A DNA stretch of 64,000 nt from Ophiodon elongatus (Eukaryota; Chordata; Actinopteri; Perciformes; Hexagrammidae). How positions within the stretch are numbered: position 1 is the first letter of the stretch; every line of letters begins with the position of its first letter. Location of the stretch: assembly GCA_016806645.1 (NCBI GenBank), contig JACSYO010001625.1, forward strand, positions 30,001 to 94,000, given 5' to 3'. Under the pieces are notes generated by a model that saw only the letters and a program-made list of their open reading frames with translations, was not told the origin of the DNA and searched no databases. The translations under genes were made by a program, and so were the position numbers. Below are positions 55,150-64,000 of the stretch, one piece after another.

Positions 55150-55195
<46 letters not shown>
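55149..55195 (+). repeat. CA microsatellite
   Basis: About 23 CA units. Confidence 0.97.
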
Positions 55196-55197
<2 letters not shown>

Positions 55198-56214
55198 ATA
55201 CACACAGATGTGATTTCCTCTTAATCTGGATCTGAAATGTTGGCAGCTTCAACCTAACTAAGTATTCCACCATCTTTTCCTCAACCTAACTGAGTTGTTT
55301 CCCATGAAGACAGAAGTTTATTTTTAAAAGGTGGTATCCGTGTAACGAGAGAAAATTGACACGTGTTACTCAACTTTTTTAGGGAAATGTTAAAAAAATC
55401 ACTTTTCGTAAGATATCATACGAATATGTTGAGGATAAGTAATGAGCATACGCTGCCTAAAATTTACATTCTGACACAACGAAACTGCATTTTCATTTCA
55501 TTTTTATTTTAAGCCAAACCATGATGTTTTCATTAAAACCAGCCAAGTAGTGTTTGTTCAACATTAGCAAACATAACCAAGTCATTTTGTTGCATTTTGT
55601 TTTTCTTCCTGGTCGGCCTAAAAAAAATACATCATCTCTGCAGCACTCAATTTTGTGCAAACATTCCTGTTCCCTTTGAGATCGATTTGAATAACTTCAG
55701 TCATCTCGTTCTCACAAAAGAAAGGGAAGTAGTTCATGTGAGGACAGGATGGCAGAAGAGTGCCTGTAAATGCAGAGATATGATCACGTGGGGCCGCGTC
55801 ATTTCAAAACTCCGGACGCAAACAGCGAGAACTTAATCCGAATTTGTCGTTGCCCGCATGCTCCGATGTTTTAGAGTGAAATGGATTGGATCTGGAGTGA
55901 TGTTCACGGTGTGAGATTCACTGCGTATGTGTATTGGATTAAACTGTACTCAACTGTACAGTTGCGAGCAGCCGCTTTGAAGTCGCCCTGTTGTCGACTT
56001 CGCACTTCCTCTCAGGTTGTAAAAACCTGAACACACAGCTGTCTGTCATCACACACAGCGAGACAGCCTCTGTGTGCGTGTATGTTTGTGTGTGTGTGTG
56101 TGTGTGTGTGAGTTTGTGTGTGTGTGTGTGAGAGAGAGAGGGAGGATGAAAAGCACAGCCTACCTGCTGCTTTCTCATTACTGCCTTTGAGAGCCTCAGC
56201 GATGGTTAAACATG
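55196..56214. other. Unassigned DNA
   Basis: No gene recognised; a GT run lies at 56088-56130. Confidence 0.4.
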
Positions 56215-56462
<248 letters not shown>

Positions 56463-56911
56463 GTATTAAGGGGCCTCCCGCTAACAATCATTTACTGCAA
56501 GTGTGTGTACGGTAGGAACGGGAGGTTTACACATAATAATCGTGTTTCCCCTTGGTGTGTGTGTGTATGTGTATGTGTGTGTGTATGTGTGTGTTTGGGT
56601 GGATGTGTGTGGGTGTGTGTCCTCAATGCTAAACAGGAACTGACCACTTGTTGATTGGCCACTCTGGGTCTGCTGTGGGTCCTCCGGCGATGCACACTCT
56701 CAATTAATGTTCTCTTTAGCTTTTTTGAAAAATAAACTAAAGCAACAACTTCCACAATGGACACATAGCTAAAGAATATGATAATAGCCTCAGGAGAAGG
56801 ATTACTAATTCCTTTTCTTTTCTTAAACCTCTGAAGCTAATGCTAGACAAAGTGAGGACCATGTCACGGACAGATGGACAGACTCTGACTGATGCGGTTC
56901 TAGTCCAGCCT

Positions 56912-57562
56912 TAGTTGAGGAGATTGATACCGCTATGCTAAATATGACGTTAACCCTCCAACAGCTGGTTAGCTTAGCTTAGAACAAAGTCTGGAAATGA
57001 GAAAATTCCAAGTCCTATTCTGTCCGAAGGTAAAAATAATAATAACTTGTCTACCAGCACCTCTAAAGCTCAGTAATTCAGGGTGTCTCAAAGTTTTTGG
57101 GGGCCAACTCAAACCAAACCAAACTCGAACTGTCGCTATATTTTCTCACTTTAGCTAATTTGGGTTTAGCGTCACTTGACTATGTGGACTGACCCAAATA
57201 TTTCTTCATGCTTGCCAGCTAGCTAGATGAACAATAAGCCGAGCTAAGCAGCATCATATATCTTGTTTTTCACCTTTGGTTTGTGCAAAGAACTTTACAG
57301 TTGCTGCGTCTGGCTAGTGCAGCACATGATCCCCACGTAAAAAAAACACACCAACATGTCGTTTTACACTTTAAGTCTTTTATTACAGATTTAGCTAACA
57401 ATATTTTGTTACCTTCAGACGGAGGTAACAGTAGCTGTTCTTCCCATTTTTTTCCCATAACCAGCTGCTGGCTAGCTATAGCTGTAAACTTAGCGTACAG
57501 ACAAAGCCATCTTCTCATCTAGGTCTCAGCAACAAATCGCATAAGCGTATGTCAAACTATTC
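56912..57562. repeat. Foldback MITE, copy 2
   Basis: The left arm (GAGGAGATTGATACCGC to GGTTAGCTTAGCTTAG) and the right arm (CAGCTGCTGGCTAGC to CATCTTCTCATCTAGG) match the arms of copy 1. This copy has a longer middle with ACCAGCACCTCTAAAGCTC. Confidence 0.75.
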
Positions 57563-58710
57563 AAAATCAGATATATACGGAATTCACATAAAATTCTGAA
57601 AAGTAAACACGTATTAAGGTAATAGCAAGGTTTAAGAGACCCCAAACAGAAGTCGTGTTGAACTCTATTAGCCCAGTGGTTCCCAAATATGCTAAGCTGA
57701 AACTGAAAGTAGTAACATTTCACTCACACTGTCTCTCACGGATTGTCTATATTTAAATTGGAATTTTTCTGACTTCATCAACCATAAGGCACAGTACGAG
57801 ATTAATAACTACTGTCCGTGGTTCTACTCCCATTTGAAATTAACCCAAAGGAGAGGCCACATAATTGATCAATGTTTATAGATCTGTTCATAAGTTAATC
57901 ATGACATGTATAAAGTATTACTTCCATTTACGTACATAAGTTTTTGTATATTTTTACCTGTCTTGGTTCGGCTTTGTTGTTCTTAAATTTAGCTGTCTGT
58001 CTATTTCCATTTCTAAAAGCAAAAGCAACAAAAAACCAGGGTGAGATTCCTTGCATGTGTACACAAACCTTTCCAATAGAGCTGATTCTGATTTTGCTTG
58101 TGATATAGGCAAGTGAGGGGTGGGGGGGGGGGGGCGAGTTGGAAGTTGTGTCTTGTCACACGTACGTCTCAGGGTTACCTATTTGTAGAAATCGAGGTGA
58201 TGTGAGTGACAGACAAAAAAAACAAAAACACTATAGAACGACTTTAAATTGCCCTTAATGATGTAATATGATAATGATGTGTGTGAGAAGGTAAAGTGCA
58301 GGCCTGTGGGCTAGACTGACTACACTCCACTGCCACCTGCCACCTACTGGAATTACTCACTGACAGAGGGAGAGAGAGAGAGAGAGGGTGAGTCGGAATC
58401 AGTTTAATCTCAAAGAACATTATGAAGGAATTTCCTGGATTGAAAGAGATAGAGAGAGAGAGGCAGTGTTGAGATGAAGGGCTTGTTACTCCCCAGTCTT
58501 CTTCTCTCTCTCTCTCTCTCTCTGGCAAAAAAAAGAAGAAAAAAAAAAGATAATTGAAGGCCTCGCTTTGGTTTGGGAAGCAAGAGGAGGGATGGACAAA
58601 GACGGAGACACAGTGATAGAGAGCGAGAGAGAGGGAAGCCACGTCCACATGTATGACTCACTCTCCTTCCCTCCCCCCTGCTCTATAACTCTTCCTCTAT
58701 GACACTCTAC

Positions 58711-58742
<32 letters not shown>

Positions 58743-59300
58743 GTCTCTCTCTGTCAACGAGGTCAAACTGAACTCAGAGCTGCACTGATTTTCCCGGAAA
58801 ATACTTCCACTGGTACTAATTATTGATCCTACTATTGATAGGAGTAACAGTCGTATCACTAGCCTCTGGAGTAACAGCTTTAGGAGCAACAGGAGTAGTA
58901 TTGAGAACATTACTGCTATCAGCAGAGGAAGCACTCCATGTCGTAAAGTGTGTCTGAATGTTAGTCAGACGCTAACACACACACACGTTGTCTTTTTTTT
59001 ATGTGGTCGCCAAGGTAAACTCAGACAGGTTTGGGTGGGTGGGGGGGCGTTTGGGGGGTCTGGCATGTAAATATGTGTGTGCGTGGCAAATGCTAGTTGC
59101 TCCTTTCAGTAACCACAAGAAATAGCAGCAACAGACGGAAAACGACTAAATTAAAAAGTGGGCAAAATCATACAAGCGTGTGTGAGGTTAAGACCGGAAA
59201 AAAGTTAAGGCTGGAAAAATAATGGCGTTTAGATACTGTAGGTGAGTGCAACAATCAAGAGAGAACATCAACAAAAAACCTCTATATTTGATAGTTGTTA
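57563..59300. other. Unassigned DNA with GA/CT simple repeats
   Basis: GA and CT runs at 58368-58386, 58503-58524 and 58709-58748; G run at 58121-58133. No gene recognised. Confidence 0.45.
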
Positions 59301-59302
59301 TC

Positions 59303-59660
59303 CCGTAGGGCCCTGATCACACTGAGACGCGTCTGAACGGGCTCGGCCGCTTCAAGAACGCCTCTTGGCAAAGCGAGTCGGACAAAGCAGCTGATGAGCC
59401 CGTAGAGCCCGGGCGATCAGACGCAACCGGGCGATCAGACGCAACCGGACACTCAGACGTAAACAATCGGGGAAAAAAACAATTCACTGCAGACATTGAG
59501 CTCTCGTGGAGGAGGGGGAAAATGATATAGTGCACTGTAATAAAAAAACGGCTAACATCAACCTTTCGTCTGCCTTTGTCCGTCCCTACCACATCTACCG
59601 GCATCAAAAAAGGAAGGCCCGCCTCTTGCTCGAGTCGATTGGCTGCCATTGAGATGCTGT
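59303..59660 (-). repeat. Possible Harbinger-type transposon remnant
   Basis: It starts at GGGCCCTGATCACACTGAG, text typical of Harbinger-like ends, and has a minus-strand frame (59317-59649) beginning MAANRLEQEA. An 18-base direct repeat GGGCGATCAGACGCAACC lies at 59413-59447. No transposase catalytic motif is visible. Confidence 0.35.
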
Positions 59661-60066
59661 TAATCTGTTGTTGATTCTGTAAGTGTTTTATGTAGATGAA
59701 TGCCTGCGATGCCTGTCGTGGTGTCTATGTATGAAACTGCTGAGACTCTGTACGCTTTGTCAGTTCATCGAGTCCATTAAAAAATCTGTGTCCTTAGACA
59801 CAGCTTGGCCCGTGTTCCCCATGCATAGCAGCCTGAGCAGCAGAAGGCCTTTCTTGGCAGATCTATTCTTGTCCCACAACCTTTGTTGCAGGTTTTGCTT
59901 TCTTTTCTTTGTTTCTTTTACACCACACATTGAGTCCCTACACTAGTGACTTTACACATTCAATAAGCCCTAATTCAGAATATCCAAACGGAATATGCTG
60001 TCATGAAATCTTTATGTTCTAGAAACTGACACAGCTGACTGGGGAGTGATGCTGTAGAGTTTGGTG

Positions 60067-60145
60067 CAGACAGACAGACAGAGAGACAGAGAGAGAGACA
60101 GAGAGAGAGACAGAGAGAGAGACAGACAGACAGAGAGACAGAGCA
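60067..60145 (+). repeat. GACAGAGAGA-type simple repeat
   Basis: Array of GACA and GAGA units. Confidence 0.95.
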
Positions 60146-60498
60146 GTGTCTTTCTCAGGGCTCTACGTCTGGAGAAGGAGACCCTCCGTTCACAATGCAA
60201 CATCCGAGTGACGTTGCCCATCTGCAGCCAATCGCATGCTTGCAGCAAATGTTTAGAATGTTTCTGCATTTGCAGAGGAGCGTTGGCTCAGCCGGCGGGC
60301 CGAGACTAACGCGCCAATCGGCCCCCGGACAAAGTGTCCCCCGTGCAGAGAGAAAGGGGGACATCAGGGAGTAAAAGATAGAGAATGGAGTGAAGAAGTA
60401 AAGTCCTGAAGAAGGGATGTGTTGCATTGAGAAGAAGAGGCGAGAAGGCCAGCTGAGAGTGAATTAACGAATGGAAAAGCAGACTGGGGGAGTGACTC

Positions 60499-60541
<43 letters not shown>

Positions 60542-60549
60542 GGAGAGAG
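60499..60549 (+). repeat. GA microsatellite
   Basis: Imperfect (GA)n. Confidence 0.95.
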
Positions 60550-61516
60550 GAATGTTTAACACACTTTGTGTCTCCCTGTTGCACTCACTTTCTCTGTTTC
60601 CCAACATGCAAAGAATATCAAACCCATCCCCCCCTCTCTCTCCTGAGCAGACAGGCTGAGGATGGAAACTATGAGCACAGCGCTGCTGCCAGACAGCACA
60701 GAGAGAAACCATCCACAGACGGAAAAAATATCCCGTAATGCTCTGACTCTGACTCAGGTTCATTCTATTCTTTTCTGCTCTGTGCTCGATTCAAAGGGAA
60801 GTGAAGGGAGTGATCGGCGAACGTAGGGGGGTTTTGATACCGTGGACGTGGTGACATTATATGATTGTTCGGGAGTTGAAATCAAGTTGTGACACGGCTA
60901 CATTTCCAGACAGTAGCCCCCCCCCAACCCATGTCCTCCCCCCCATGCCCCCTCCTCTGCTTGGATGATAATGATAAGGTGACGCTAATTGCCATGAAAA
61001 ACTAACATGCAATCAAGGTCTTTTCATTTGGAGAGAAAGTGTGAGTGTGGTGATACAATGCGCACACACACACTCACACACAAAGACACACACACATTAT
61101 TTTTGCGATATGCTCCAATGGATACGTTTTGAATCTCGCATGCAAATTGTTTCACATCGCAGCATTTACGTTGTTTTTCCGTCTCTGGTTTATATCTGAA
61201 TAACAAATCTAATGGAAAAAGGTTATCCAGCCTTTAGGGGTGTGTATCCTCAGTGGACACGTGCCACCACTGCGTACGGATATCGCTGCAAAAAAAAAAG
61301 ACATACGTGTGCTGTTCTCACACACACATACACACATTTGCATACTTGCATGCACTCTGGGGAGCCGTTAAACCTCCACGCGGCATCCGATGCGCGGTGG
61401 CCGGTCCCAAACGTGCAACTGTGTAACACGGATCGCTAACGTAGCAATGTCGCAACGCCTTCTATGATGGAGACGCCAAATGAAGAACTGTGACTGTGAT
61501 CTGTGGCTCAAACTAG

Positions 61517-61517
<1 letters not shown>
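60550..61517. other. Unassigned DNA
   Basis: No gene recognised. Confidence 0.4.

Positions 61518-61566
<49 letters not shown>
61518..61566 (+). repeat. GT microsatellite
   Basis: About 24 GT units. Confidence 0.97.
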
Positions 61567-61569
<3 letters not shown>

Positions 61570-64000
61570 TGTGCGTGCGTGTGATAGTTAATGACGTGCC
61601 ATAACCTCCCACCGTCCTCTATTTCCTGTGTAGTAAATCCGCAGCCTCCAGTCTCCCGTCACACCTGTGTTATGTGTGTGTGTGTGCGTGTATTTATGTG
61701 TATCTTCACCTCATGGTGCGCATAGGCGCCGTTTGCAGGCATTTAAAAGGGCAGCCCCACTGTGTGCTGACTACCAGAGGTGATGGTAAATTTGGGTCGG
61801 GCTGATTAAGCTACGCTAACAAGCCACGCAAAAAAACAGAAATATGGTTAAAAAACAACAACGACAACAAAAGTTCAAAAAGAGGGACTGCGACAACTCC
61901 GGTGGGATACTTCAGGTACCGGTGTTTGAAAGCTTATAACACTATGAAACAGGGTTGTGCGAGTCTGTAACGTTATCAGCGACGGCTATAATCATTTTAT
62001 CGTAACAAAACGGTAGAAATACCCTTTAGGTTAAATAAGTGATCTCCCAGGATCTAATGTCACACTGCTGTCAGAAGATGACATCAGAACAGAAGCACGC
62101 TCAGAGAAGACTTCAGCATCGATAGCGTACGGATTCCCCCTTGCGGCTCGGCGCGCACGTGAACCCCCGGATTAGTCACGCAGTTTAACGTCAACCATCA
62201 CGGCGTGAAGTAAAGTTTGACATATGCGCTCATGACGTTGGCATTTATGCTTTTCTAGTCGCCGATCTCTGATAATATTACGTTGTGAACAACCAGTCAG
62301 TGTTTATATTGACAGAAGGAGAGCTAGTAATGTTAGCTAGTAACGTTAGCAGTACCGCTAACGGCCAACGAACAAATTGTCCGTTCAGATACATCGTGAT
62401 GTGTTCAGGCTCTGTTCACTAAAGATTTGTATTGGGTGAAGGTAAATTATAATGTTATCATGATGTGCTCATATGTAATCTAGTAAAATGTAGTGTTGGT
62501 GAGAAACTTGAATAAATCCAGTTGTTTGAAGGAGATGTTTTCACAGCAACATAAATAGATATTAGAGATGAATTATGAGCTGTTTACACAACCTCTAATA
62601 ATACATCATTAAAACTACTAATAACCAGATTTGTTTAATCCACAAAAATACAATCTTTTATTTCCTAATCATTTGAATTGTGTGTTTTTATGAGGAAAAA
62701 AAATCACTATATATGACTATAACTAAATGAAAGGATAACATTTAGAATTTTTGGTGGTTTACTGACTTCAAAGCAGTTGAAATGATTTTTGGGAAGGTGA
62801 CAAAAAAAAATGTGTCTGGATCCTTGTAGAGCAGCTGCTGTAACAGAACAACAAAGGGATCTCTAAAAGTTCTACTTGCTCCCTTTTCTTTCTCTTGTGC
62901 TGATCCGATCCGTGACTCTGATCTGTGATCTGATCCGAACCGTGAGTTTTCTGATCCGCACCACTAAAGTTTTTTTTTTATTGTATCCTCACTTCCTGTG
63001 CCATTTCTTTTTAAAAAAAACAAAAAAAACTCGACAAGTGAAGTGGGAGTGGGCGGTGCTAAACCACCCTGTACGTTCTGATCAAAGAACCTCGTCTCGG
63101 TCAGAGAGGACCGGTCAGCACAGAGCTCTCAGCTCTCCATAGCCACGCAGCTCCGTTAGCTAATGACCCCCCGGCCCCCTCGGCTGCTAGCAAAACCCAC
63201 AGCCCAGGAAGAGGAAGAGACGCAACACAAATCATTTATCTACACCACCTCTGCGGTTACACACCTACTGTACCTGCCCGAACAAACAGGAGATAAAACT
63301 CTCTCTCCAACACACACAAGTGTATCCCATCAATCAGCAGTGAGGAGATAACGTGATGTTTTGCTGACACAGCTGATCTGTGATTAGAAAGTCATCTCAG
63401 CGAAAGCGTGCGTCTTCAAGATAGTATTGCAATATTTACTCCACTTGAATCGACGCGTACTGTTGCTTTCCCTCAGTGTAACACTAATCCGGGGTCATTT
63501 CCTCCTGCTCTCCCTGAGTGTACTCAGCGCCACATTAGCTCACTCTCTTTAGCCGGCAGTGCAGAGCAAAGATTTTGTTTGCAGAACATCTGGAAACGCT
63601 CAGCCCCGCGTTGCCACGGTAGCAACCGGGAGGTGGACACAGCGGCGGTGTAAATCCGGCCTCCGTCCCCAGGACGAGAGAGGCATGATGGGATAGCTGG
63701 GGATCACAACAGGCAGGCGGGCTAGAAAAGAGTGAAGGGATGTCCTGACTCAAGGTGGAGCATTGTGTGGTGTGTGGGGGGGGTTGGGGGGATACAAACT
63801 GCCACATGAGAGCACGAGAGGTCACCCTGAGAGACGTCCCTGCTCATCCCCCCTGGTAGAGGTCAAAGGTCAGTGGTGGTAAAGTGTCTGACAAGGTAAA
63901 AGCTTTAGCAGCTGCCTCAGCTCCAGGCTAATTCTTTGCCGTTCGTTTGATCAGCTCCTGAAGTGCCAGCTGGGCGGGTACTTCTGCTGCATAACCTTTC
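61567..64000. other. Unassigned DNA to window end
   Basis: A cluster of GATCCG-like words at 62900-62960 resembles the ends of dispersed hAT-type sequences. No gene recognised in the interval; the open frames lack known domains. Confidence 0.4.

Noticed and set aside
59317..59649. Open frame as a functional gene
   Set aside because: No catalytic motif, contains an 18-base tandem duplication and lies in transposon-like DNA.

Overview
The window is vertebrate genomic DNA, almost certainly from a ray-finned fish and probably a percomorph. The evidence is a complete fish-type collagen I alpha-1 gene, many long CA/GT microsatellites, fish-type endogenous retroviral, gypsy, CACTA and foldback repeats, and no bacterial-style gene organisation. 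The single intact protein-coding gene is col1a1 on the minus strand. The start codon is at 47214 and the stop codon at 27480, with 49 coding exons encoding 1447 residues. Exon boundaries were read from the sequence, and they give an uninterrupted triple helix of exactly 1014 residues, flanked by canonical N- and C-propeptides. A TATA box and the conserved 5' stem-loop around the start codon lie upstream. The 3' UTR ends in a poly(A) block that I recall as nearly identical to the human one.

From 1 to about 21.6 kb the window is a graveyard of transposable elements. A degenerate endogenous retrovirus runs on the minus strand (env at the left edge, then pol, gag, leader and a tRNA-Trp-like primer binding site near 8.77 kb). 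It is followed by a plus-strand mosaic (9.3-14.7 kb) of pieces that look like two gypsy-class elements plus the tail and LTR of a second retrovirus. Next come a LINE 3' end split by a (TG)46 microsatellite, an orphan exon fragment of a T-cell receptor beta constant region, a foldback MITE, and a frameshifted CACTA/EnSpm-type transposase (17.0-19.1 kb). From 21.0 to 25.9 kb there are further interspersed repeats and unassigned DNA downstream of col1a1.

From 47.4 to 64 kb, upstream of col1a1, I see no convincing gene. The DNA holds microsatellites, a second copy of the foldback MITE (56.9-57.6 kb), a Harbinger-like remnant and other repeats.

The collagen gene works as one transcription unit: secreted propeptide domains, a fibril-forming helix and the C-propeptide trimerisation domain. 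Its most notable deviation is a leucine at the position that is proline in the high-affinity integrin motif (GFPGER becomes GFLGER at helix 502-507). I found no evidence of a wholly new biological system. The most unusual items are the orphan TCR fragment, the retroelement mosaic and the altered integrin site.
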